A stretch of 64,000 bases of DNA from Neospora caninum Liverpool. Taxonomy: Eukaryota > Apicomplexa > Conoidasida > Eucoccidiorida > Sarcocystidae. The notes below the pieces were generated by a model. It searched no databases, was not told where the DNA came from, and was given only the letters and a program-made list of their open reading frames with translations. The translations under genes were made by a program, and so were the position numbers. Each line of letters begins with the position of its first letter. Positions within the stretch are counted from its first letter, which is position 1. Shown here piece by piece: positions 11,859-23,950 of this stretch. The stretch is taken from contig NC_018398.1 in assembly GCF_000208865.1 (NCBI RefSeq), positions 2,232,001 to 2,296,000 on the forward strand, read 5' to 3'.

Positions 11859-14800
11859 TCACGCTCGCGCTACGTCGCCGCCTGACCAGGCCGTGCTCGG
11901 TTCTTCTTCCGTGCTTTCGCCCCCGGGTAGCTGTACGTGGCTAGCAGCTGGGGAAGTGCCCTTGGCGTTCGCGGTAGCCTCCTTCTTTCCGTCTCCAGCC
12001 CTTCCCTTCCCACCCTTGCTGGCGGCGCCAGAGTGCACCGCTGGAGTCGATTCCGGATCGGTCCCTGGGCCTGCCTCGCCTCCCAGCGGAGACCGGCTCG
12101 CAGGGAGCGAAGACGCGAGAGTTGCCGGGTGGTAGATCGGATTCACAGACGAAATCAAGGTGTCGTCGTAGGCCGTAAGTAGACTCTGGATCTGGCGGTG
12201 GGTCTCGAGGACCTGCCGACATCTCTGGTACTTTCGCTGACTCGTGTTGCAGAAGGCGAGAATGAAGTGCTCGGCGAGAAGCATGCACCCTTCGCTCCGA
12301 TCCCCACAAGACCCCGAGGGCGAGGCACCCGAGGCAGAAGGTGACCCAGGCGTCCCCAGCCGTGTCGGAGATGTCGAACCCCACACCAGTGCAGGGGACG
12401 CAACAGCCCTCTGGCTAGGAGACGCCTGTCTCCCTGGAGAGGTCGCCGCGGCAGACGGACGCGGAAGCAAAGCCGGCGGGTGCAGCCCCGAGTTGAGCGT
12501 CGACGCAACAAACAGTCCGCGGGCGACCTGGAAGAGCAAAAAAACCGCCAATCCCCATTCACGCAATAGATACTCCGATCTGAAACGGTTTATCAGGAGA
12601 AAAAAAGTTACCTACATCTATACACATCCATATATATATATATATATATATATGTACTGTGATATCCACCTATCGAACGCCGAGAACATATAGTGTGCGT
12701 ATAGATGTGTAGGGCCATCTGCCTGTGCACGTGGTTACGGAAGGGTGTGAAACATTTTGTCTGTGTTTCCCCAGTTGAGAGAATGCGCGTGCGAGGGTGT
12801 TTGCCGCTTTGAACGCTCCCATATTCCTTTCACTTCCGCTTCCTTTTCGTCTGTCATCTTTGCCCCCTTCGCCCCCTAGCTGCCTCGTCCCGGTGTAAGA
12901 GACGCAGTGGCCTTCTCTGTCCATCTTTTTCTCCAGTCTTTTCTTTGCTTCCTGTCCCTCAGTCTTTTCTTTGCGTCCTGTCGCTCAGTCTTTTCTTTGC
13001 TTCCTGTCCCTCAGTCTTTTCTTTGCGTCCTGTCGCTCAGTCTTTTCTTTGCGTCCTGTCGCTCAGTCTTTTCTTTGCTTCCTGGTCCCAGGTCCTGAAC
13101 GCAGGCGGACTTTCTCGTCGGCTTGTCTCATCCTCTACACTGCGCGTTGCACCTTCCGCCCTTTGAGCCTCAGAGAGGAGGGGACGATCCTCTCTGTTCG
13201 GCTGTCTCTTCTTCTCGCTGCTTACCGCGTCGTCAATGAATCCCAGACAGAGCCGAACAGTCTCTGCGACCGCTTCGGCCTCAATCGCTTCGATCTGGGG
13301 TCCGACGAAGACGCCCATTAACGCCGCAACTGACGAGAGCAAGGCAGACACAGGGCGAGCGGTCGGGGGAACCCGGAAAGGCCCGCCAGGAAGACAAAAG
13401 ATGAGAAACAGCCTCAACGCGCGAGTGGATGCGTCGACACGCAAAGGATAAGAGCAACCTCCGCGGCACACAAAGAAGGGAATATGACACGAGTGAGCAC
13501 ACACCGTCCCGCAACACCAGCAACCGACAGGGAGAAGGGAAGCCTGCAAAACGGAAGGGCAATCCCTCAACGCACCACCGTAGGGACGGTGAGCCTATCG
13601 CCGTGTGAAATGTGTCCATGTGAAATTTGTCTACATGTATATATGTCTACGTATATATCTGAAAGTATATGAGTGTACATAGGGGGAGGACCCTTTACGT
13701 TGCGTAAGGGTTTGGGTTGACGCGGGGGCGAGGAAACGATCTAGGCGAAGGGTTCCTTTCTCTCTGCATTTTGACACATGGGCGGAGCACAGCTCTGGGC
13801 ATACTCCGACGCGTAATTCCGCGAATGCAGCTAGTCAGAATGGCATCGGTCCAAAGGGAGTTTCTCGACAAAAATTTGAACCTACATGCGTATTTCGGAA
13901 AATGGGCTTGTGTGAGAGCGTGCAAACGCATGCGAAGAGACTGTGAAAGGTGTGCATGTGGGGCAGAAGCGTCACGCGGAGGCAAGGCCTACGCTGTGAG
14001 AGACAAGAAGCGCGATGAACTTACTGTCTTCCGAGAAATCGTAGAAGTCTTGAAGCGCGAACCCCGTGTCTGCGTTCCGCTGTTCACTTGCTTCGTCTTC
14101 ATCGTTTGCCCTTTCCTCCTCGGCGTCCACGTCCTGTTCACTGTGTGGGCTTCCGCATGCCCACTCTTGCTTCGCTTCTTTCTCGCCTTCGTGCTTCTCG
14201 CCATTCGCCCCAGGACTGAGGCTCTCCCGACCAGCCTCGGGACTCACGCCCGGTTGTCCATCTGGCGAGGCCTCTCGGCAACTGTCTCCTCCCTGTCGCG
14301 CTCCGCTCGCCTCTGTGTGTTCTGGAGCTTCGAGAACTGCAGCCGACTGCACGCCGTCTCCGTCGTTCTCCATGCTGTTCGAAGCAGAGAGAAAACTCGC
14401 CTGGCCCTCGAGAGGGTCATGTGAAGAAACCGCCGAACCAAGACCACTCGATCGGCCGCTCGCTTCCCTCGTGGTGTCGGAAACCGGAAGCCCAGGTTCG
14501 GGCACGTCTCCTGCCTGCCTGGCATCTGACGCGTCTGGACACCTCGGCGGTCTCCCGCTGGCGGGGCCGTTGACCCCCGGCCGGCCTTCCTGCAGGAGAG
14601 GCCGACCTTCGTCAGAGACGTCTCGGATCTCGTCTTTCACCGACACCCCAGACAGCAGACGCCGCTTAGGAGACGGCCAGGCCCGATTGGTATCGCCTGG
14701 ATCCTCATTCGCGTCTTCGGGGCGAGCAGCGAAAGACGGCGAGGACGCAGGAGATTGCGACGCGGGGTCAAGAGGCAGTCGTCGCTTCGCATTCACGTGG

Positions 14801-15180
14801 TCTGGGCCCTCCGGCGGATCTCCGGGACGGGAAGCCGCAGGCAGAGAAGAGACAGAGGGAGGAGGAAGAGAGGAAGGAAAACTGGGGGAATAAGAGGGAG
14901 GAACGGGAGACAGAGAAGCGGCGGCTGGCGGAGGGAGAGAGGGAGACGAAGTCGAACAGCCCGCAGAAGAAACGGGAGAAAAGACGGAGAGACGGCGAGA
15001 ATCTGCACATCCGCCGTTGTCGGAAGAGGGGGAAAGAGGAGAGAAGGCCGGGGCTGGGGAAACCGAGGGCGAGGAAGGGTAATTGGCCGCAAGAGACACC
15101 TGCGGTGGAGACGCGAAAACGCCCGGCGCAGAATACGCCGAGGCGCTGGTCGCCGTTGCGGCGGCGTTGTCTCCCTCCAT
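11859..15180 (-). CDS. Hypothetical protein, three exons, long disordered N-terminus
   Basis: Three phase-consistent exons: 14025-15180 (ATG at 15180, MEGDNAAATAT), 13226-13329 and 11859-12527, giving about 642 residues. The first about 370 residues are Ser/Pro/Gly/Asp/Glu-rich and probably disordered, with basic clusters (NAKRRLP, SPKRRLL) that could act as nuclear signals. The ordered part starts at the exon 1/2 junction (FYDFSEDS, then IAALMGVFVGPQIEAIEAEA, then ETVRLCLGFIDDA). It continues in exon 3 (GLFVASTLNSG, then AEHFILAFCNTSQRKYQRCR and LLTAYDDTLISSVNP). Both introns have good sites: GTAAGT donor with GTCAG acceptor, and GTAAGC donor with TTCCAG acceptor. I do not recognise a family. 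The helical core may be a complex subunit, but that is a guess. It shares a divergent promoter with mL49. Confidence 0.72.
12630..12653. repeat. (TA)n microsatellite
   Basis: Pure TA run inside intron 2 of the 11859-15180 gene, close to its acceptor. Confidence 0.9.
12934..13089. repeat. 26-bp minisatellite, about six units
   Basis: Tandem units of CAGTCTTTTCTTTGC followed by KTCCTGTCSCT. Two unit variants occur: GCTTCCTGTCCCT and GCGTCCTGTCGCT. The array lies in intron 2 (12528-13225) of the minus-strand hypothetical gene, so the transcript carries the purine-rich complement. Confidence 0.9.
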
Positions 15181-16502
15181 TTTTTTTGAAGGAAAAGTTG
15201 AAAACACTCAAGAGGAGACGAGCATTTGTCGTGTTGCCCGATCCAAACCGAGTCCGAGGAAGAACGACAGTTCAGGGAGACAGCTGAACTGCAGAAGGCG
15301 GTCGTAGCTCTAGGATGGTCCCCGAATGAGACAGAAGCGGGTGTGAGGCAAAAGAGTCGAGGCTCCCGTCTCGGCTGTTCAGAGAGAAAATGGAGAACGA
15401 AACCGCCGAGAATAAAGCGACGCGCCGGCCTGCGAGTCTGGGGACACCCTGGGAAGACAGATGGAATTGCGAACAGAGCCTTCACAGAAAAGAAAAGCAA
15501 GGCGTCAGCGAGCGAAGCGGCCAAGAAACAGCGACTCGTGTTGTTCAGAGCAGGACGACAAGCAGGACTTGCTCGGAGCGCCGGCAGGTCTCATCTTGCT
15601 TCAGAACGGACACGGGAGGACAGGAAGAGTGGCGGGAGAAGGTAGAGAGGAAGAGACCGAGGAAACACGTGCGTGCAGAAGGAATGCACGCACGAAGGCA
15701 GTGGAGACAGAAGAGGTCGCGAAAAAGTGGAACGAGGCGAAAAGGACAAGAGGAACCGAGACTACCCAGTCTCGCTGTACGTCCTCGCTGTCGGGGATTT
15801 TTCTGTGCATGCACTCTGGGAGAAAGCAATCGCGACGCTCCCATGGCGAGGCAGATTTCGACACAGCATGCATTATTTGAGTTTTTCTTTGTGCCCGTTC
15901 TCAGTTTTTTCCGTTTCTTTCCCGTTTTACGCTGACCGAAGCAAACGGGCAGCCAGGACCCCGACAGCTCCGGTGTATGTACACCTGACGGGAGATAGAA
16001 GACAAAGTAGCAGGATCGAGATTGACTCGATGTCTCGGTTGAAGGTTGCAGTCTGAAGTTTCGCTTCCTCTCGCTGTTTCCTCTTTCGTTCTCTTCTTCG
16101 AGGTGCGCTTGTCGGGAAGAAGAAACGGGAACAAGGAGCGAAAGAAAGAAAAGAGGACCACGAACAGTCTCGTCACAACGGTGGAGCGAGAGAGAGAAAA
16201 GCCACCGGGTGTACATGTGCTGCTCTAGAGTGCGAGAGAGAAGCCGGTAGCTCTGTGTCACCTTTATCCGAATGAAGCGAGACCAATTGGTCAAAGAAGC
16301 GGCTTGTCTTTCCCTAACGTGGTCTTCCAACGATAACACTGCGAAAACCTGTGACCGGCGTGACACGTCTTCTTCCTGTATTTGGGTCGGCTCGCGGTGG
16401 TCCGCTCCTTTTCCCTTCGTCGTCTGTGGGTTGTTTGCTTTCTTCGTCTTTTGAATAGTTCCCTCTTTTGTCTCTGACCCACGTGGTCTTCTTCGTGACA
16501 GC
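15181..16502. promoter_or_regulatory. Divergent promoter region between the hypothetical gene and mL49
   Basis: About 1.3 kb separates two start codons facing away from each other (15180 minus, 16503 plus), so both promoters should lie here. It contains a perfect 14-bp inverted repeat GGTGTATGTACACC at 15972-15985 (N4 style: GGTGTA/TGTACACC, one mismatch in the dyad) and a TGCATGC-type word near 15806. No TATA box is evident. Purine-rich open frames here lack protein signatures. Confidence 0.45.
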
Positions 16503-18772
16503 ATGCAGACGTCGACGTGCCGTGCACTGTTTCCCCCTCTGTTGGGGCTGCGAGTTCGGGAGAAACTGAGGAACAGCCGACTCGACTTTTCGTCTCCTCT
16601 CGCACTCTCTCTTTGTGAGAGAACTCACGTAGGACGTCCGGCAGCACTGAATCCGCCTTCGTCTTCGCCGTCTTCTTCTCCCTGCCTCTCTTTGGTTTCT
16701 GCAGCAGCCTTGCCTGCGCTCGCTTCTCTCCGCCGGTGTCTTTCATCGTCCAAGTCTTCGGTCCCTGCTTCTCTCCCTTCGTTCGCTTCTGCTCAGGCGA
16801 CACAGAGCATCTCGTCTGTCTCTCGCGTCACGTCTCGACGTATCACCAGCGCGTCCGCTCGTTTTTCTCGTCTCTCTTCTCTATCTCTTTCGTATCTCTC
16901 CTCAGTCTCCCCCGCGTCTTCTGCCTTCAGTGAGTCCCCTGTGTCTCGCTGCTCGCGTCGCTCTTCTTCGTCACTCCCCTCTGTCTCTTCTTCCGCTGCA
17001 TTCTCTTTTTCGTCTCCCCGAAACCTGCCACGGATGCCGCAGTGCGTACAGATTCCCGCTGTGGCGAGAAACGGGTCTTTGCGTTCCTTTCTCTCGGCGC
17101 GAAACCTCGAAGGTCTTTCCACGTCCTCTCAGCCGATGCCCAGCTCACTGCTTCACCGGCGGAGCCTCGTCGAAGTAAAATTCGCGCAGCAACGAGGGAG
17201 TGACACGTCGCACGTCCCCTTTAAAGTAAGCGACAATGTGACAGACGTACACCGTCGTGGGCCGGGTCGATGCGTACATAGAAATACACGCAGACATATA
17301 GTCATAGGTGTATATGTTTTGCAAGGAGGGGAGAAACCATGGGAGGACAACAGGCAGAACGCGTCGATCTCACCTCGGGCCCACGAGACATCCCTTCTCC
17401 GTTGCCTCTGGGTTTTGGTAAGGGGCCCCTCACCAGGTTCCATTCTCTTTTTTTTCTTATCTGATAAAAAAGGAAGACGTTGTCGCTCAACCGTCGTTCT
17501 GTTTGTCACGTCCCATATATCGTCTTTCCGACACGCGTGTTCGCATGCCGAAATTGAACTTGTGTCGACATCTATTTCAAAGTGCATTTCACCCCAAATC
17601 CGAGCAAGTGGACATTCGTCAAACTTCCAGGCACCTGCATCATCTTTTTCTCTCTGTATGTGAACGTGTAGACGTCGGCGTTTCCCTCTAGAGGTATTCG
17701 TACATGTTCATGGCAGACTGTTGTACTGTTATCTCCCCTCTCCATGCCTCGCACGAGAAACAAATCAACCGTACAAACTGGTGAACACATGAGCATCTAC
17801 ATGTGTAGGTCCACGTCTGTGTCGCAATCTATTTGCGTGTGAAGAGAGTGGGAAAGGGGGGGGGGCGGACAATGCAGAGCGCCAGGCTTCGTTGAAGGCG
17901 GGAGTCTGTGCAGGACAACCATCTCGCTTTGTTCCGGAATTCTGCGACTGGCAGGTTGTGCGGACGCCTTCTGGAAACCTCCCCGTCTACTCGCGCGTTC
18001 GGAAGCACGGCACAGAGGTTACCACCATTGTTCGCCACGCCTTTGGAGACATAACAGTAAGCCTGCTTTCATAGACCTGCATGCGCGAACGCGCAGCCCC
18101 ACGTTTCAGAGTGGGCATTTCAGTCGGTCTCGCGCGGGTCCAAAACGGCGTGGAGATGTCTCCGTGGTTGTCCGCTTCTCGGCAGTATTGACCACGAGCG
18201 GGAGAAGGAGGCATCAGGCGGACGGAAAGGACTCTCAGGGAGAGAAAGAGGCACTCAGTCGACAACTCAGGAGTGCATGCATTCTGGTCAGACGTCGGTC
18301 GAAGCGTTACTCTCGGCTTCACGCAGACGTCGAGATGGGCGTGAGCCCTAATGACAACGGGACACCCCACAGTCGTTATTCGATTTTCATCCAATACACA
18401 TATATATGCATGCCTGTGCATATTTGTGCACAGACATACACATCTTTATTTATCTATCCGTGCTTATATATATATATATATATGTATCGCCATATGCATA
18501 CCAGTGCATTTATGTGTATTTATATCTATAAGCGTACATGTACCTTCATCTGTGCACGCACGTAGGCGTAGGCATTTGTGTGTAGACAGTCGAAGGACGG
18601 CTACGATGTGGCGAGAGCCAAAGAGTTCTCTGGATGTGTTTCCTTTCAGGCAATGAAGAAAGATTTGGTGGCGATCTGTGAGGCGCCGGTTCGCGAGCGT
18701 TTGGGGACTCTCGAGGTCAAGGGCCTGCATGTGTTAAAAATCAAGCAGTGGCTTCGCTCCCTCGGTTTCTGA
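16503..18772 (+). CDS. mL49: Mitochondrial large-subunit ribosomal protein mL49 (IMG2 family)
   Basis: Structural component of the mitochondrial ribosome large subunit. Exons 16503-17225, 17886-18056 and 18650-18772 are all phase 0 and give 338 residues. The family core spans exons 2-3: GNLPVYSRVRKHGTEVTTIV, then RHAFGDIT, then AMKKDLVAICE and LGTLEVKGLHVLKIKQWLRS, ending at LGF and a stop. This matches the mL49 pattern (LPVY..R.GGTR..TI.R...GD...LK.DL...V.V.G.H...IK.WL...GF). The first about 240 residues (MQTSTCRALFPPLLGLRVRE onward) are Arg/Ser-rich with almost no acidic residues, as expected for a mitochondrial targeting sequence, but far longer than in yeast or animal homologues. The exon 2 acceptor at 17885 was chosen because it keeps phase 0; an upstream CAG at 17877 would shift the frame. 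Confidence 0.85.
18465..18484. repeat. (TA)n microsatellite in mL49 intron 2
   Basis: Short TA run inside the 18057-18649 intron, next to TATGCATGCCTG. Confidence 0.85.
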
Positions 18773-19010
18773 AGCTCCTCGGCTTGGCAACACTCCGCGG
18801 TATTTCCTTCTCGCCCTTGTACGCTCCTCCGTCCCCCTCTTTCAATAGAAAAGAGAGAATGGTGGCTCCACGCCCTTCGCACCTTTTCCACACTCTCCGG
18901 TTCAACATATGCATACCGATACATGAATGCGCGCTCCTACATGGCTTTTGCACGTTTGTATAGCTGCCCTGTACACCTCTCATATGGTTGTGTTTGCAAA
19001 TATATACAAT

Positions 19011-19060
<50 letters not shown>

Positions 19061-20826
19061 GCGGAGGACTGTGTGCGTATATCTGGCCATGTGTACACTG
19101 CTATCCTCCCGTAGGTTTCGATCGATTTGGATTGGTGTGGATAAAGATGTTCGATCGGAACAGACAGATGGCGTTGTTCGGTTTTTGCCTCCTTCGCGCG
19201 AATAGCAGTGCCGCTCTGATGCATTCGAGACCAACGTTCACATCTCGTTCACTTTTTTTGCGGATGCTCGCGTCTCTTCGTCCCTCGAAGCATTGGGCAC
19301 CATACGCAATCGTCGTCAGGTGCCAAGCCTGGCGAGGAGGCTGTGATCTCGACTCGCCTGCTTCACTGCTATCCATCGCCCGTTCGAGCGCAACAGGAAC
19401 AAAAAGGAAAAGCGGGAGACGCGACTGATAGAAGACGGAAGAAAGTGGAGAGAACAAACCGACAGAGGACGAAGGAGCAGCCCCGCATAGCAATCTCGGT
19501 GGTGCGTAGAATCCTTTCCTCTCCGAACTGAAAAGTGTGCTGTAAGCTTCGCCAGAGTGGGCTATCTGTCTACGAAACGTGCGACGGCTGCCTGCAGGTC
19601 TCCCTACATGTCTCATCCTTCTATGCAAGCACGTGCGTTTCTCCTCGTTTTCCTCACAGCTGCCGTAAAAAACGTCTGAGGGTTGGTTTTGGACTGCTAC
19701 CTTTGCGCTCCGAAACGTGCGCTGGGGCTGACGACGCCAGGAGAAACTCTGGTTTCTGTCTTTCGAGACGCGCAGTCATCGATAAAAGCATTAGTGAGAA
19801 CCTCGGGCCCCGTGTTCGAACGCCACGCACGACCACAGGGAAGTGGGAACCCCCTAACGACACAGCGAGAGGTCAACCGAAATCTGAAAACACAAAACTA
19901 AAGCCACGAGAGAACTTGCGCTCCTCTTCCGAACACATCCCCAGGGAGGCGCTTCTCGGAACCAACCCGCGAAAAGGTGCTGCTGCTTCCGTTTCACCAC
20001 GAGACAGAAAACAGAGCGTGCGCCGCACCTGCGTATGTTGGCGACGGGCATACCACCACGCACACCGCATGCACATACCTCAGTCCATCTGGAAGCTTCA
20101 CATTTCAAGATAAACCTTTCGCGCACGCTCGTGAGAGCATCGGAGGAAGGATATCTCCTCCCAGATCTGCTGTCGCTCCTTCGCAGGAAGGAGGCAGGCG
20201 ACAGAACCCCCCCAAAACGGAAATCGAGATATCACATTGACATATGCACTAGAAACCTTATCACAATGAAAGACAACGTGATTCCCAGGGATTCTGCACA
20301 TGATCCGTGTCTTTTCACGTCGTTTCGGTCACGATTGCCAAATCTGCCTGCTGCGGCACAGTCCCTTTTGAAAGTCAACACTCGCCGCTCTTCTCTCAGC
20401 TGTTCCCCCTACAACATCTCCAGCTGAAGAGAAGGCACAGCGGCCCTAGCCTAACGCATATACAGCTAGAGATACGCACACACTTGCCCTGCCTGTCCTC
20501 CACGTGCTTTCTCCTCGAACTCCAAGTGCGCATGCAACTCCGTTTTTCTTCCTTTCCAGCGGGTAACTACATGTTGCTACAGGAAACAACACATCGGAGC
20601 ACGTCCCCTAACTAGTGCTTCTTCACTAGAGAATGAAGAGAGGCTCATGAAACGCACGCATGTGCATCAGTTCGTGACGATTTCTCTTTCAGGATGAAAC
20701 ATCATGAAATGCATTACTTCTCGTATATCTCCCGCACGAGAAAGGAGGGGGAACCTCGCGCCAACCGCGATGTTGTCCCAGGTTAGCTTCTTCGTCCGAT
20801 CCTTCCTCCCGCCTGTCGAACGGGCT
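18773..20826. other. Convergent intergenic region
   Basis: Lies between the stop codons of mL49 (plus) and the ABHD17-like gene (minus), so it should hold both 3' UTRs. It contains a long (TA)n array at 19016-19058. I see no exon with family-like content and no RNA gene. Confidence 0.5.
19016..19058. repeat. (TA)n microsatellite, about 43 bp
   Basis: One of the longest pure TA runs in the window, just downstream of mL49. Confidence 0.92.
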
Positions 20827-23800
20827 TTACGTTCGAGACGGGTGATCGACTCCGTCTCTCGGTTTTCGGGTGAACAGATATCGCAGTCTTCCTCCCTTCT
20901 CTTTCCCGGCCTCGCTCTTGCTCTCTCCCTGAAGACCGCGGCGTGCGAGCTCGTGGTGGTACACCGCGCCAGACGGTTCTGAGAAAGACGGAAGGTGACG
21001 ATGCGCTGGGGACTGCGGCCCACGTGCCTGGTCTCTCTTGTGGGATGTCGAAAAACGCGGGCACACCCAGGCGTCATCAGATCCCGAACTAGACAGAGAC
21101 GCAAAAGAGCCGACAGAAGAGATGGAACCGGAAGGGAGGTACACAGCGCTTGCACTGCCAGGGGACGCGGCGCGATTTCCAGACGCTGTGGCTTCCCTCG
21201 GCTCAGCTTTGCAGCTACTTCTCTTATCTCCTCTCAGAGTCAGCAGCGACAGCATCGCTCGTCGCCCGCTCTTCACAGTCTCGGTCGGGAAGCGTTTTCT
21301 GTTTGCTGCTTCTCCACTCCTCCGGTTCTCCCCCTGGGAGGCCTGACCGTCGCTGATGGTCGCGCGACACGTCTCGCGCACAGACAGAAAGTCAAAGAAA
21401 TCTCGGAGACTCTCAAAGTACGCTTCTCTCCATTCGCCTTTGTCGACGTCGTTGTGGCCTGCGCTTTTGGCAACAAACGGCGAAAAGGAGACAGCTGCTG
21501 AAGACGCAAGAAGCTCACCAGAGCCGATCGGAACAATCGCGTCCTCGGTGCCGTGGATAACGAAAGCAGGCGCCGAGATGTGTTTCATCTTGTCCACATT
21601 GCGCAAGATATCATACCACGGCGTCTTGTCCTTCGCTTTCGACTCCCTCTTCTTCTGCTCGCTGCGCCTTCTCTGGTCCCTGTCCACGCTCGCGCCCGCC
21701 TCGAGTCCGTATTCTGCCAACATCAAAGAATAAATGTGCGAAGTCGAAGGGGACGACGAAGCCACAGACGAAGGTGTCCCCACAGTTGGTGCGGTCGACA
21801 CCTCATATACGAAAGACGACTGCAGCTCAGGGGGAACCACGTCTTTCTTTTTCAGGCGGCTGCGCACCGCACGCAGGCCTGACGCCAGCGCTGAGTGAAG
21901 AATGACGCCTCCGATTGTCTCGAGATCTTCGTTGTCCTCAGCTCGTCCTGCTTGATTCCTTCGGTGTTCTGCGTCTCCGTTGCCCGCTTCAAGGCGGTCG
22001 TCTTCGTCGCTATCCTCGCTGGAGTCATCGAATTCGACGAGATGCACTCTCTCGGCCTTGCCTCGACGAAGGAGGCGCGAGAAACGTGACGGCAAACGGC
22101 CTCCCTGGGTGGCCTGCGCCCGCCTCTGCAACTTCTTCAGACGCTCCTGTTTCTCCTCCTCCTGCCGCCTTTGCTCCTTCTTCTCCTGCTTCCGCTTCGC
22201 AAGCTCACCGGATTTTTCCTTCTTCTCCAGGCGCGCCAACGCCGCTTGGCGCCTCCTCCCCAGCACACTCGCCAAGTGGACGGCGGCCACGGAGCCGATA
22301 CTCTGTCCGTACATCACCAGGTCGCGCAGCTTCACGTTTTTCTCGGTTTTGAGCCATCGGAATGCACCCATCACATCTGCGTACACACTGCGTTCCGACG
22401 GCTGGAGCGGGGAGCTCAGCGACGCAACTCTTCTGCCCTCGTGTCTGTACCATTTCAGCGGGCAGTCGCCTGCATCCGGCTCTTCCGCATCCCCGATAGC
22501 CCCGGAGGCGCAATTCGCGCAAGGCTGAGGAAGCGCGAGGACACTCCGCCACTTAAATCTCCAAATCGGTTTGCCTCTCGCTTTCCTTTCGATGAGGGAG
22601 AGCTCGAGTCTGTGAGGGGAACAGAGAAGTCGACCGCTTTTCCGTCCAGGACAGAGGAGGCGGCTCCGGAGTTGCTTTCTTGGGAAGCCTTTTTCTCGCG
22701 CTGGTTTTCTCGCTGCGTCTGTTTCTTCAGCTGTTTGTCGAGGCCGCTTGCTCGTTCCGAACACCCGTAGCCAGAGCAGTCGTAGGACAGGACGTTCACT
22801 TCGAGACGCCGACACAATTCCATCACCGACGGATGCAAGTGGCCAATGTCAGTCCCGTTTCCGTGCGAGTACAGGATCGTCCGCTTTGCATGCGGATACG
22901 CGTAGTAGAAGCCCCAGATCACGTGGTTTCGGTAACGAGGCGCACGCTCTCGACCGAGACGGGCACTCGCCCGTCGTCACAGATGCAGCCAAACTCACCG
23001 CCCTTCCTAGGATGACGGGGTTTCGTGTCTTCACTGACAAAGCTGAGTTTGCCTCTGCTTGTGCGGCCTGCGTACTCGAGCGCCGCCGCCGGAGACGGCG
23101 AAAAGGGGAACTGCGGGAGAGACCGGGGCGTCAATACATCTTCGAAGCCTGCGTTGTTCCCGGCGCTCATCGAAGAGCTGAAAGGGTGATTTTCTGCTCC
23201 GGGGCTTGTGACGACGATTGAGGGAATCGTTTCCGGAGTCTGGTCGACCCTTCTGCAACAGAGACTGGTGGACTCTGCGCTCCATGTGGGGAGCTTACCG
23301 CTCGCACCCGTACCCTGGGAACTGACTTCCGGAAAACGGCATTCCTCTGGCTGAGAGACGTGTCTTTGCGGAGCGCACGCGAAGCCGTCGAAGTTCACCG
23401 CATGCAGGGCCTTTTGGTGCGACGCTTGGGTCACATGGCGATCGCTGGCGTCGCCCGTGAACGCCAGTGGGTCTGTAGGTGGGAGAAGGTGTGTGGCGCG
23501 TTTCTTCTCGCATCGGCAAAAACGGTCGGGTTCCTCCTTTTCTTTGGTATGGTGACTCCTCAGTTCGCGTAAGCGTCTCGAACCGCTCGCCTCAAATTCC
23601 TCGAGCGTGCGTTCCTGGGGCGGCACGCTGTGGCTTCGGCACGCATCTTTCTGCACATTTCTTCCTTCGTGTGACAGATGCCGAACTCTCGATCCGGCGC
23701 CGGAGTCTGCTGGTACGGCGCATCGGGGGCACGGAAACGACTCCGAGAGGGGGAGCTGTCGGTAGCGTCCTTGCCATGGAAAGCACGCGTGACGGACTTC

Positions 23801-23950
23801 GTCCCCGAGGCGCCTTTCCTCAACCACATAGCCCGGGAGAGGCGACGGATTGAATGCGACCTTCGAGACCAGTTTCCGCTTGGCCGGCGGAAGCACCGAC
23901 AGCAGGCAACTGAGACACGACAATTTGCCGCTGCCAATGTCCAGCATCAT
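20827..23950 (-). CDS. ABHD17-like alpha/beta hydrolase (putative acyl-protein thioesterase), reading frame broken twice
   Basis: Serine hydrolase of the ABHD17 family, whose animal members remove palmitate from membrane proteins. The start is set at ATG 23950 because MMLDIGSGKLSCLSCLLSVL followed by PPAKRKLVSKVAF parallels the Cys-rich membrane-anchoring N-terminus of ABHD17. Conserved blocks follow: TILYSHGNGTD, then VLSYDCSGYGCSE, VYADVMGAFRWLKTE, nucleophile elbow VMYGQSIGSV (GxSxG Ser, about 22300), VILHSALASGLR, acid HGTEDAIVP (about 21545), base His in SAGHNDVD (about 21455). Insertions: a 200-residue N-terminal linker; a Lys/Glu-rich coiled insert after the elbow; and a ~150-residue Ser/Arg tail. 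The frame changes at about 22918-22930, inside the strand before the HGN motif, and again between about 22740 and 22460. Each change equals one missing base, or an intron of length 2 mod 3. No good splice site explains the first. Confidence 0.72.

Noticed and set aside
13972..14893. Plus-strand frames opposite exon 1 of the hypothetical gene (for example 14066-14893)
   Set aside because: They are antisense shadows of a GC-rich exon. The minus-strand frame fits splice phases and codon pattern better.
18923..19234. Frames with runs of Tyr-Ile (YIYIYI)
   Set aside because: Translations of (TA)n microsatellites, not proteins. The same applies near 28700, 44290, 49500, 52200 and 54750.
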